Assembly (NCBI GenBank): GCA_934373455.1
Contig: CAKRON010000058.1
Span: 1 to 16,515, forward strand
DNA length: 16,515 nt
Reading direction: 5' to 3'
Source: an uncultured Marvinbryantia sp.
Lineage (GTDB): Bacteria; Bacillota; Clostridia; Lachnospirales; Lachnospiraceae
A program made the translations under genes and the position numbers. Shown piece by piece: positions 1-6,693 of this stretch (the first letter of the stretch is position 1; each line of letters begins with the position of its first letter). Below the pieces are notes generated by a model. It saw nothing but the letters and a program-made list of their open reading frames with translations. It was not told the origin of the DNA and did no database searches.

Positions 1-116
1 TGATGCGGCGTTTTAAGTCACTGGAAGCTGTGCGGGATGCATCCCTGGAAGAACTGGAACAAACAGAATCTATGAATAAAGCCTCTGCCCAGAAAGTCTA
101 TGATTTCTTTCATTGA
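1..116 (+). CDS. uvrC: UvrC excinuclease ABC subunit C, C-terminal end (partial)
   Basis: Only the last 37 or so codons are present; the frame is open from the left edge and reads MRRFKSLEAVRDASLEELEQ before ending in KVYDFFH and a TGA at 114-116. The pattern RRFKSLEAVRDASLEEL followed by a short helix and the closing VYDFFH is typical of the helix-hairpin-helix DNA-binding end of UvrC, which makes the dual incision in nucleotide excision repair together with UvrA and UvrB. The catalytic GIY-YIG and RNase H-like domains would lie upstream, outside the window. The assignment is supported by the next gene, because uvrC directly before hprK is a common order in Clostridia. With so short a fragment the call rests on the motif plus context. 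Confidence 0.8.
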   Translation, partial: MRRFKSLEAVRDASLEELEQTESMNKASAQKVYDFFH

Positions 117-141
117 TGTTAAAATCGGGATGTGTTATACT
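113..141 (+). promoter_or_regulatory. Predicted sigma-A promoter of hprK, overlapping the uvrC stop codon
   Basis: A -35-like TTGATG at 113-118 and a -10 TATACT at 136-141 are separated by exactly 17 bases, and TGT at 133-135 gives an extended -10. Transcription would begin near 148, leaving a leader of about 70 bases before the hprK start at 218. The -35 hexamer contains the uvrC stop codon (114-116), so hprK probably has its own promoter in addition to any read-through from uvrC. Prediction from sequence only. Confidence 0.6.
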
Positions 142-217
142 ATTTTTATCATTGGCTGTGGCAGGTGAATCACAGCTAAATCCTAAGAAACCTAGAGGTA
201 AAGTAAGGAGAAATCAA

Positions 218-1153
218 ATGGCAAGTTGTATTCCCTTGACAAAAATGGCAGAGCAGATGAATCTGAAAAATGTAACACCTGAGATAGATATCTCACAGAT
301 AAAGATACACGTTCCGGATATCAATCGTCCGGCGCTTCAGCTTACAGGGTATTTTGATCATTTTGCTTATGAACGTGTGCAGATTGTAGGATATGTGGAA
401 TATACCTATCTGCAGGGCATCCCTATGGAAAAGAAGCTCCCGATTTATGAAAAATTTGTATCATTCAAGGTTCCATGTATTATTTTTACATCAAAGACAG
501 AACCGGATACAGAATTACTGAATTTATGTAATATATACGGAGTACCGGTTTTTAAAACACAAAAAGCCACATCTAATTTTATGGCAGAAGTCATTCGCTG
601 GATGAACGAGGAACTGGCACCATGTATTTCCATTCACGGAGTATTGGTCGATGTATTTGGAGAAGGTGTCCTGATCATGGGAGAAAGTGGAATCGGTAAA
701 AGTGAAGCTGCACTGGAACTGATCAAAAGAGGACATCGTCTGGTATCAGATGACGTTGTAGAGATCCGAAAGATCAGTGATGTATCACTGGTTGGAACGG
801 CACCGGACATCACCAGACACTTTATCGAACTTCGCGGTATCGGCATCATTGATGTTAAGACATTATATGGAGTAGAGAGTGTAAAGAATAACCAGACAAT
901 TGATATGGTAATCAAACTGGAAGAGTGGGATCGGGATAAAGAATACGATCGACTTGGACTGGAAGAAGAATACACAGAGTTCTTAGGAAATCGTGTAGTA
1001 TGTCATTCGATTCCGATACGTCCTGGACGTAATCTTGCGATTATTGTAGAGACGGCAGCAGTAAATCACAGACAGAAGAAGATGGGATATAATGCAGCAC
1101 AGGAACTGTATAACAGAGTCCAGCAGAACCTGTCAAAAAGAAGAGAAAACTAA
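218..1153 (+). CDS. hprK: HPr kinase/phosphorylase
   Basis: Predicted 311-residue HprK, the bifunctional cytoplasmic enzyme that phosphorylates HPr (and Crh where present) on Ser46 with ATP or pyrophosphate and also removes that phosphate. It is the sensor step of CcpA-dependent catabolite repression in Firmicutes. The Walker A loop GESGIGKS lies at residues 155-162, the conserved His at 140, the Asp pair at 178-179 and the HprK signature ELRGIGIIDV at 204-213; this spacing matches the characterised Lactobacillus enzyme. Residues 1-130 fit the usual N-terminal domain. The frame is open upstream to a TTG at 113, but I chose ATG 218 because AAGGAG at 205-210 sits 7 bases before it and the resulting length is the family norm. 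A glucokinase follows 20 bases downstream, presumably in the same transcript. Confidence 0.96.
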   Translation: MASCIPLTKMAEQMNLKNVTPEIDISQIKIHVPDINRPALQLTGYFDHFAYERVQIVGYVEYTYLQGIPMEKKLPIYEKFVSFKVPCIIFTSKTEPDTELLNLCNIYGVPVFKTQKATSNFMAEVIRWMNEELAPCISIHGVLVDVFGEGVLIMGESGIGKSEAALELIKRGHRLVSDDVVEIRKISDVSLVGTAPDITRHFIELRGIGIIDVKTLYGVESVKNNQTIDMVIKLEEWDRDKEYDRLGLEEEYTEFLGNRVVCHSIPIRPGRNLAIIVETAAVNHRQKKMGYNAAQELYNRVQQNLSKRREN

Positions 1154-1173
1154 TATAATGGGAGGGCATACCA

Positions 1174-2106
1174 ATGAAAAAGTATGTGTTTGGAATTGAT
1201 ATTGGGGGAACAAGTGTGAAATGCGGATGGTTCACTGTGAAAGGAGAGCTTCTGGAAAAGTGGGAGATTCCTACCAGGACAGAGAACAATGGTGAAGCAA
1301 TTATTCCGGATGTAGCAGAGACGATTCTGAAGAAGATTCAGGAAAAAAATCTGGATAAAGATGAAATAGCAGGTGTGGGAATCGGAGTACCGGGACCTGT
1401 GAATGAGCAGGGCGCTGTGCCGGGAGCAGTAAATCTGCACTGGGGATATGTGGATCTGGCAGGTGAAATGAAGAAGATGACCGGACTGGAAATAAAGGCC
1501 GGGAATGATGCAAATGTGGCTGCTTTGGGAGAGATGTGGAAAGGCGGAGCCGCAGGAAGCCACAGCAGTGTGATGGTAACACTGGGAACCGGTGTAGGTG
1601 GTGGAATCATATACAATGATAAGATCGTTACAGGCGTACATGGAGCAGGTGGGGAAATTGGTCACATTCATGTAACCGATGATGTGGATAAGAACTGTAA
1701 TTGCGGAAACAGAGGATGTCTGGAACAGGTTGCCAGTGCGACAGGAATTACTTATCTCGCCAGCCGCAGACTGAAAAAAGATGACATGCCTTCCGTCCTC
1801 AGAGGTGAAAAAATAAGTGCCAAGTCAGTGTTTGATGCTGTGAAGGCAAAGGATGCACTTGCAATGGAAGTGGCTGAGGAATTTGGAAAATATTTGGGAA
1901 CAGCTCTTGCCAACGTGGCATGCGTAGTGGATCCTGATGTTTTTGTAATTGGTGGTGGTGTGTCAAAAGCAGGGCAGGTTGTCATTGATTATATCAAAAA
2001 ATATTATATGCAGAATGCGTTTATGACATGTAAAGAGTCCAGATTTGCACTGGCAGAGCTTGGAAACGATGCAGGAATTTACGGAGCAGCAAAGATGCTG
2101 CTGTAA
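1174..2106 (+). CDS. glcK: ROK-family glucokinase
   Basis: Predicted 310-residue sugar kinase of the ROK family, most likely ATP-dependent glucokinase making glucose 6-phosphate in the cytoplasm. The N-terminal phosphate-binding motif GIDIGGT is at residues 7-13, the catalytic Asp112 is in GNDAN (110-114), the second nucleotide motif LGTGVGGG is at 137-144, and GAGGEIGH ends at His164. The zinc-binding cluster His164, Cys175, Cys177 and Cys182 (CNCGNRGC) is complete. No N-terminal helix-turn-helix is present, so this is an enzyme rather than a ROK repressor. GGAGG at 1161-1165 precedes the ATG by 8 bases. It follows hprK closely, which fits a shared role in glucose-dependent control. ROK enzymes can use other hexoses such as mannose or N-acetyl sugars, so the exact substrate is inferred from family and context. 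Confidence 0.9.
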   Translation: MKKYVFGIDIGGTSVKCGWFTVKGELLEKWEIPTRTENNGEAIIPDVAETILKKIQEKNLDKDEIAGVGIGVPGPVNEQGAVPGAVNLHWGYVDLAGEMKKMTGLEIKAGNDANVAALGEMWKGGAAGSHSSVMVTLGTGVGGGIIYNDKIVTGVHGAGGEIGHIHVTDDVDKNCNCGNRGCLEQVASATGITYLASRRLKKDDMPSVLRGEKISAKSVFDAVKAKDALAMEVAEEFGKYLGTALANVACVVDPDVFVIGGGVSKAGQVVIDYIKKYYMQNAFMTCKESRFALAELGNDAGIYGAAKMLL

Positions 2107-2131
2107 GATAAAAAATAGGTCTTAAATGAGT

Positions 2132-2186
2132 AGAGAGTATCACTTCATAACTGATTGGTCAGTTAGAGAGATACTCTCTTTTTATT
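2132..2186 (+). terminator. Intrinsic terminator after glucokinase
   Basis: AGAGAGTATC at 2132-2141 pairs perfectly with GATACTCTCT at 2170-2179, followed by TTTTTATT. The loop holds a second small hairpin, AACTGA-TTGG-TCAGTT at 2149-2164, so the structure is nested. It ends the uvrC/hprK/glucokinase direction. The penicillin-binding protein gene arrives from the other strand and stops at 2205; the same hairpin could slow that transcript too, but on that strand the T-run lies about 16 bases past the stem, so termination there would be weaker. Confidence 0.85.
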
Positions 2187-2204
2187 ATCCAGAATAGAGA
2201 TTAT

Positions 2205-4925
2205 TTAGTAAATTCGGATAATTCCGTCCTCTTCCTCATCAGACGGAAGATTTTCAAAAGAATTACCGTCATTTACGGAATCACCAACATGGATAAGCCC
2301 GTCATCCTGAGGTGCCTGAGTCTCAGATTCACTTGTCTTTTCTGTACTTCCTTCAATTTTTATAGAAGAACCATGTCCTGGACAGGTTTGCGTTGGAGCT
2401 GCGTAGTTGGAATCATCTGTGGTTCCAGTGCTGCCATCCGGGCGTTTGATACAGATTTTGGCAGTAACGGAAGGACAGGTTGGGGAAGCAAGCAGACCGG
2501 TCTGGTTGCAGATTTTTACAGAAACATGTGTATTACAGCTTTCGGTCGGTACGGTTCCTTCTTTAAAATATTCGGTCATGACCTGTGAACCTCTTGGATC
2601 CGCATCACATAATCCGGCTACAGCCAGCTTTCCGGATTTTTTACAGATCTGAGCAGTTGTGATGCCTTCAGGCTGAGCAAAATCTGTAACAGGGAGATCC
2701 GCATGAATACGAGTCATAATAGCGTTCCATAGAATCTTCGCATAACGGCTGTAGGAAACATCACTATCCGGAAGAGCTTCGTTATTGTCATAGCCTCCCC
2801 AGACACCACAGGTATAGTATGGGGTATAACCTTCAAACCAGATGTCCTTTGCCGAATCGGTAGTTCCTGTTTTACCTGCAACAGGCATATCTCCCAGATT
2901 GATAATATTGTAAGCGGTTCCCAGAGGATTGCTTATCACATCTTTCATGGCTGTTGTCATAAGATAAGAAGTTGTGGCAGAAAACACAGAGGTCTGTTCA
3001 CTGCTATTATCCAGTATTACATTGCCATTACTGTCCTCAATACGGGAATAAAACTTCGGTTTGATATAATTTCCGCCATTTGCAAGCGCTGCGTAAGCTG
3101 CAGTCAGTTCCAGATTTACTACACCATCTGTGACACCGCCAAGAGCCAGTGGCTGGTATGCATCGGTCAGGATATTGCCATTGGAATCGGTATCGTTATC
3201 ATAAAGGGTCGTAATGCCTAATTTTTCAAGGTAATCGAGCCCAACCTGTGGGGTGATTTCGGTCAACACTTTGACGGCTACGACATTAACCGATTTCATT
3301 AATGCAGTGTGGATAGTTTCCAGTCCGCTGTAACCATAATCACTGTCCCAGTTTTTTAATTCTGCACCGGATTCATATTGATAAGGTGCATTGTCATACA
3401 CAGAAGCAAGAGTTTTTCCACCAGATTCAAGAGCCGGTGCATAGACAGCCAGAGGCTTGAAGGTGGAACCAGGCTGGCGTCTGGTGGCGGTAGCACGGTT
3501 TAATGTCAGACTGGCTTCCTTGGAACCACGACCGCCTACGATGGCTTTTACATAGCCGGTAGACTGCTCGATCACAACAACGGATGCCTGAGGCTGAGGA
3601 ACCAGTGATATTCGTTCGCCCAGTATAGTGTCGTTATCTTCAGTCATGGCAGATTTAAACTGTTCTGCATAAGAACGGGCAGTATCTTCATCATAAAACA
3701 TCATATTGAAAGAAGAATCCTGATTTTCAAAGTATGACTGGACATCGCTGCTTCCATAGTGAATAGTTTCACCGGATGCTTTCTGGATACTTAAGGCGTA
3801 ATCCAGCCCAATGAGAGTCTCAGAAGGGTAGTTGTCTGCATTTGCGAATTCTTCATCACAGATCTTCTGAATGGATGCATCCTGTACACTGTAAATACGG
3901 AGTCCTCCGGAATACAGAGCATGGGAAGCATGGGTGCTGGAGTAGCCCTTTTCGTTTATCAGATCGTCGAGGATTTGCTCAATCATGGCATCTGTATAAT
4001 AAGAATAAATGCCAGTATCATCTGTTTCAGCAGCCGTTTCCTGAATTCTGGAATATACGTCATCATCCAATGCAGTCTGATAATCAGAATCTGAAATATA
4101 TCCCTGTTTTAACATATCATGCAAAACTTTTTCCCGTCTTTGGGAGTTCGCCTCAGGATTGGTAATGGGATTGTATCCGGTAGGATTCTGAGTAATACCG
4201 GCAATCACAGTACTCTCAGATAAAGTCAGTTCAGATACATCTTTATTAAAATAGCGTTTTGCAGCGGCCTGTACACCATAAGTACCGGCACCCAGGTTAA
4301 TGGTATTCAGATAATCTTCCAGAATTTTCTGCTTGGTCTCTTCTTTCGAATAAGTTTTTTCCATATTTTTTTCCAGTTCAAGAGCCAGATATTGTTCCTG
4401 GAATTTTCGCTTAAAACTTTCCACCAGAGTAGATTCACTGACCCAGTCGGTGAAGACACTGTTTTTCAGCAGCTGCTGTGTAATGGTACTGGCACCTTCA
4501 GAAAAACTGCCTCCGGTGACGCCGACTACAAAAGCACGTAGAATACCTCGGATATCGATCCCATTGTGTTCATAAAAACGTTCATCCTCAACGGCAACAA
4601 CGGCATGCTGCAGATCTTCCGGTATTTTGCTGATAGACACCGGAGTTCGATTAGAGGTAGGGGCAGTCAGCTTCTGAAGCTGATTCCCATCAGAATCATA
4701 AATATAAGTAGCTGCTTCGGCTGGTGCGGTACTCAAATCTGAAATATCAGGTGCACTTTTGATCAGACCCTGAACAATGCCGTAACCGCCACAGACTAAT
4801 ACAACTAAAAGTGTGACAGAAAACAGAATCATAAGCCGCACAAGTGTCATTCCGGCCTTCTGTTCAATTTTTTCTGCTGTCATATTCCGTTTTTTCTTTT
4901 GTATATCCTGTCTTCCGTATTTCAT
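2205..4925 (-). CDS. Class A penicillin-binding protein (glycosyltransferase/transpeptidase)
   Basis: Predicted 906-residue bifunctional peptidoglycan synthase, anchored in the membrane with its catalytic domains outside. A short cytoplasmic tail (1-26) precedes one membrane helix at about 27-50. The GT51 domain (about 80-270) carries EDERFYEH with catalytic Glu113, STITQQLLKN at 146-155 and the EDYLN motif around 203-207. The transpeptidase domain (about 445-740) has Ser487-Thr-Phe-Lys490, Ser545-Val-Asn547 and Lys685-Thr-Gly687, so both active sites look intact. The tail (about 755-906) has seven cysteines (761, 773, 797, 806, 817, 825, 848), then an acidic low-complexity end. It corresponds to PBP1a/PonA-type proteins (mrcA/ponA); I leave the symbol blank because paralogues are common. 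The ribosome binding site is weak (AGG, 11 bases before the ATG); Met15 is an alternative start. Confidence 0.95.
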   Translation of the reverse strand: MKYGRQDIQKKKRNMTAEKIEQKAGMTLVRLMILFSVTLLVVLVCGGYGIVQGLIKSAPDISDLSTAPAEAATYIYDSDGNQLQKLTAPTSNRTPVSISKIPEDLQHAVVAVEDERFYEHNGIDIRGILRAFVVGVTGGSFSEGASTITQQLLKNSVFTDWVSESTLVESFKRKFQEQYLALELEKNMEKTYSKEETKQKILEDYLNTINLGAGTYGVQAAAKRYFNKDVSELTLSESTVIAGITQNPTGYNPITNPEANSQRREKVLHDMLKQGYISDSDYQTALDDDVYSRIQETAAETDDTGIYSYYTDAMIEQILDDLINEKGYSSTHASHALYSGGLRIYSVQDASIQKICDEEFANADNYPSETLIGLDYALSIQKASGETIHYGSSDVQSYFENQDSSFNMMFYDEDTARSYAEQFKSAMTEDNDTILGERISLVPQPQASVVVIEQSTGYVKAIVGGRGSKEASLTLNRATATRRQPGSTFKPLAVYAPALESGGKTLASVYDNAPYQYESGAELKNWDSDYGYSGLETIHTALMKSVNVVAVKVLTEITPQVGLDYLEKLGITTLYDNDTDSNGNILTDAYQPLALGGVTDGVVNLELTAAYAALANGGNYIKPKFYSRIEDSNGNVILDNSSEQTSVFSATTSYLMTTAMKDVISNPLGTAYNIINLGDMPVAGKTGTTDSAKDIWFEGYTPYYTCGVWGGYDNNEALPDSDVSYSRYAKILWNAIMTRIHADLPVTDFAQPEGITTAQICKKSGKLAVAGLCDADPRGSQVMTEYFKEGTVPTESCNTHVSVKICNQTGLLASPTCPSVTAKICIKRPDGSTGTTDDSNYAAPTQTCPGHGSSIKIEGSTEKTSESETQAPQDDGLIHVGDSVNDGNSFENLPSDEEEDGIIRIY

Positions 4926-4957
4926 ACAGTAAATAACCTGCTTTCATGTCTTAGATT

Positions 4958-4980
4958 TAAGAATGCCCGAGACATTCTTA
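4958..4980. promoter_or_regulatory. Palindrome in the leader of the penicillin-binding protein gene (operator or hairpin)
   Basis: TAAGAATG at 4958-4965 and CATTCTTA at 4973-4980 form a perfect 8-base inverted repeat around a 7-base centre. It lies between the predicted promoter and the start codon of the penicillin-binding protein gene, roughly +14 to +36. There is no T-run after it on either strand, so it is not an obvious terminator. Its right half shares the heptamer CATTCTT with a second palindrome at 5032-5053. A regulator-binding site is likelier than chance, but the regulator is unknown. Confidence 0.5.
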
Positions 4981-4991
4981 CTGTTGATATG

Positions 4992-5000
4992 TTATCCACA
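4992..5000 (+). promoter_or_regulatory. Perfect consensus DnaA-box 9-mer
   Basis: TTATCCACA matches the DnaA-box consensus TTATNCACA exactly. It lies on the predicted transcription start of the penicillin-binding protein gene and touches its -10 element at 5000. By rough counting, the two strong consensus 9-mers would appear about 0.25 times by chance in a window of this size on both strands, so a single hit is suggestive only. No second box was seen nearby, and the region does not look like a replication origin. Confidence 0.4.
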
Positions 5001-5008
5001 GTATACCA
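5000..5008 (-). promoter_or_regulatory. Predicted extended -10 promoter of the penicillin-binding protein gene
   Basis: Read on the minus strand, TGG is followed directly by TATACT (5005 to 5000), an extended -10 element. There is no recognisable -35 hexamer at 17 bases; that position falls in a run of eight T (5021-5028), which could act as an upstream A/T element. Transcription would start near 4993, giving a leader of about 68 bases that contains the 4958-4980 palindrome. Confidence 0.5.
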
Positions 5009-5031
5009 AAATATTCGAACAAAAAAAAGAG

Positions 5032-5053
5032 CAAGAATATACAGCCATTCTTG
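5032..5053. promoter_or_regulatory. Second palindrome between the divergent promoters
   Basis: CAAGAAT at 5032-5038 and ATTCTTG at 5047-5053 are a perfect 7-base inverted repeat around 8 bases. The right half CATTCTT (5046-5052) is identical to that of the palindrome at 4973-4979, exactly 73 bases away. It lies at about -39 to -60 of the penicillin-binding protein promoter and upstream of the predicted promoter of the YigZ-like gene, so one regulator could act on both directions. Confidence 0.45.
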
Positions 5054-5082
5054 AAAGCGGACTGTTCGCAGAGAAGAAAATA

Positions 5083-5091
5083 TGTTAAAAT
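5083..5091 (+). promoter_or_regulatory. Predicted extended -10 promoter of the YigZ-like gene
   Basis: TGT at 5083-5085 followed by TAAAAT at 5086-5091 makes an extended -10; the best -35 position at 17 bases is poor (TGTTCG at 5063-5068). Start of transcription would be near 5098, about 35 bases before the start codon. Weak prediction. Confidence 0.4.
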
Positions 5092-5132
5092 AGCCTGAGA
5101 ATGGAATACAGAATACAGATTTAGGAGAATGC

Positions 5133-5777
5133 ATGGGAACAAAAATCGTATACGAGGGCGGAGAAGGCGAACTTATTGAAAAAAAATCTCGTTTTATTGC
5201 AACAGTAAAACCAGTAGACACAGAAGAGGAAGCGTTGGAGTTCATCGCAGAACTGAAGAAGAAATACTGGAATGCTACACACAATTGTTTTGCGTTTGTA
5301 ATAGGAGAGCGACAGGAGATACAACGCTGCAGTGATGATGGTGAACCACAGGGAACGGCAGGAAGACCGATGCTGGATGTGCTTCTGGGAGAAGAGATAC
5401 ATAATGTGGCGGTGGTTGTAACCAGATATTTTGGCGGGACGTTATTGGGAACCGGTGGTCTGGTGAGGGCTTATTCCAGAAGTGTTCAGGAAGGCTTGAA
5501 ACAAAGCACGGTAATTGAGAAGATAAAAGGAAGCAGGATCACGATTCAGACAGATTATAATGGAGTGGGAAAGCTTCAGTATTTGTTGGGACAGCGTGGG
5601 ATACAGATTGTGGATTCGGAATATACAGATATGGTAAAACTCCAGGTCCTTGTACAGGAAGAAGAGGTCACGGAATTAAAAGAAGCAGTGACGGAAGCGA
5701 CAAGTGGTAAAGCAGGCTGGGAAGAAGAAAAGGACATATCATTTGCGTTCATTGAGAAAGAACCGGTGATCTTCTGA
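5133..5777 (+). CDS. YigZ/IMPACT-family protein (UPF0029 plus DUF1949 domains)
   Basis: Predicted 214-residue soluble protein of the YigZ (YvyE) family. The N-terminal UPF0029/IMPACT domain (about 1-130) shows ATHNCFAF at 48-55, the core motif DDGEPQGTAGRPML at 68-81, RYFGG at 98-102 and LGTGGLVRAYS at 105-115. The C-terminal part (about 135-205) fits the small ferredoxin-like DUF1949 domain. Length and domain order are normal for the family. Eukaryotic IMPACT modulates the kinase Gcn2; the bacterial members have no settled biochemical role, although structural work has suggested nucleic-acid or nucleotide binding. AGGAG at 5123-5127 is 5 bases from the ATG. The gene seems to be transcribed alone from the divergent region, because the next gene has its own promoter 6 bases after this stop codon. 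Confidence 0.9.
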   Translation: MGTKIVYEGGEGELIEKKSRFIATVKPVDTEEEALEFIAELKKKYWNATHNCFAFVIGERQEIQRCSDDGEPQGTAGRPMLDVLLGEEIHNVAVVVTRYFGGTLLGTGGLVRAYSRSVQEGLKQSTVIEKIKGSRITIQTDYNGVGKLQYLLGQRGIQIVDSEYTDMVKLQVLVQEEEVTELKEAVTEATSGKAGWEEEKDISFAFIEKEPVIF

Positions 5778-5783
5778 CCATGG

Positions 5784-5812
5784 TTGAATTTTTTCAGGGG
5801 GTGCAGTATACT
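5784..5812 (+). promoter_or_regulatory. Predicted sigma-A promoter of the murI-pyr operon
   Basis: TTGAAT at 5784-5789 and TATACT at 5807-5812 are 17 bases apart, a near-consensus pair and among the best in the window. The start would be near 5819, about 47 bases before murI. It lies just after the stop codon of the YigZ-like gene. Confidence 0.7.
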
Positions 5813-5814
5813 CA

Positions 5815-5841
5815 GATGTGAGTCTTACATCCGATGTGAGA
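5815..5841 (+). repeat. Direct repeat with overlapping hairpins at the murI operon start site
   Basis: GATGTGAG occurs at 5815-5822 and again at 5833-5840, 18 bases apart, with TTACATC between them. The middle element can pair with either copy: 5815-5821 with 5825-5831, or TCTTACAT (5823-5830) with ATGTGAGA (5834-5841), each with one G-U pair. The two pairings exclude each other. The element sits on the predicted transcription start, so it may be an operator or a leader structure. Neither hairpin is followed by a T-run. Confidence 0.45.
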
Positions 5842-5865
5842 TGACAGAAAGGTGATTATATTAAA

Positions 5866-6681
5866 ATGGAAAAAGACAAACCAATCGGAGTATTTGATTC
5901 CGGTATCGGCGGTCTGACCGTGGTACGGGAAATCATGCGGAATATTCCAAATGAGCGGATTATCTATTTCGGTGATACCGCAAGGCTTCCATATGGAAAT
6001 AAATCAAAAGAAACAATTATAAAGTTTTCCAGGCAGATTGTGCATTTCCTTCAGACACAGGATGTGAAGGCGCTGGTCATTGCCTGTAATACAGCCAGTG
6101 CATTTGCGTTAGAAGAAATGCAAAAAGAGGTGGACATTCCGATTATCGGTGTGGTAAAGCCGGGAGCAAAGGTTGCCTGCAAAACGACAAAGAACAACCG
6201 GATAGGTGTAATTGCCACGAAAGGAACCATATCCAGCGGGTTATATACAGATTTTATTCATCAGATAAAACCACAGGCAGAAGTAATAGGAAAAGCATGT
6301 CCATTATTTGTACCGCTTGTGGAAGAAGGATGGAGAAAGGATCCGGTGACAAGAGAAGTGGCCAGCCGTTACCTGGAAGAATTAAAAGACAAAGATATTG
6401 ATACCTTAATATTAGGATGTACCCATTATCCACTGCTGCGCTCGCTGATCGGAGAATTGATGGGAGAAAAAGTAACACTGGTAAATCCAGCTTACGAGAC
6501 AGCGCTGCAGCTGCAGGAAATGTTAAAAAAACAGGGAATTGCCAGTGACAGTGCACCGGAAGGTGAGAATCCATACGAGTTTTTTGTCAGTGATGCGGCA
6601 GAAAGTTTCAGAGACTTTGCCAATGCAATTTTACCGATTGATATTGACAGGGCGAAGAAGATTAATATTGAAGAGTACTAG
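5866..6681 (+). CDS. murI: Glutamate racemase
   Basis: Predicted 271-residue MurI, the cofactor-independent enzyme that interconverts L- and D-glutamate in the cytoplasm and supplies D-glutamate for the peptidoglycan stem peptide (added by MurD). The N-terminal motif GVFDSGIGGLTVV at 8-20 carries catalytic Asp11 and Ser12, the first catalytic Cys74 is in ACNTAS, and the second, Cys185, is in GCTHYPLL with His187. YFGDTARLPYG at 34-44 is also conserved. The length is standard. The ribosome binding site (AAAGGTG, around 5848-5854) is 11 bases from the ATG, slightly long. It is the first gene of an apparent operon with DUF1934, pyrC, pyrK and pyrD, whose internal gaps are 12, 13 and 19 bases followed by an overlap, and it is preceded by its own promoter. 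Confidence 0.97.
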   Translation: MEKDKPIGVFDSGIGGLTVVREIMRNIPNERIIYFGDTARLPYGNKSKETIIKFSRQIVHFLQTQDVKALVIACNTASAFALEEMQKEVDIPIIGVVKPGAKVACKTTKNNRIGVIATKGTISSGLYTDFIHQIKPQAEVIGKACPLFVPLVEEGWRKDPVTREVASRYLEELKDKDIDTLILGCTHYPLLRSLIGELMGEKVTLVNPAYETALQLQEMLKKQGIASDSAPEGENPYEFFVSDAAESFRDFANAILPIDIDRAKKINIEEY

Positions 6682-6693
6682 AGAGGAAAAAAT

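Noticed and set aside
113..217. Possible 35-codon N-terminal extension of hprK starting at TTG 113
   Set aside because: The extension overlaps the uvrC stop codon and the predicted promoter, has no ribosome binding site, and would make the protein longer than the family norm. AAGGAG at 205-210 fits ATG 218.
1150..1671. Long minus-strand open frame opposite hprK/glucokinase, and a similar one at 10150-10701 opposite pstS
   Set aside because: Both mirror well-supported genes, have low-complexity or cysteine/histidine-rich translations with no known motif, and lack ribosome binding sites.
4926..5132. Replication origin, suggested by the DnaA box and AT-rich stretch
   Set aside because: Only one box is present, there is no DNA-unwinding repeat cluster, and no dnaA, dnaN or other origin genes are nearby.
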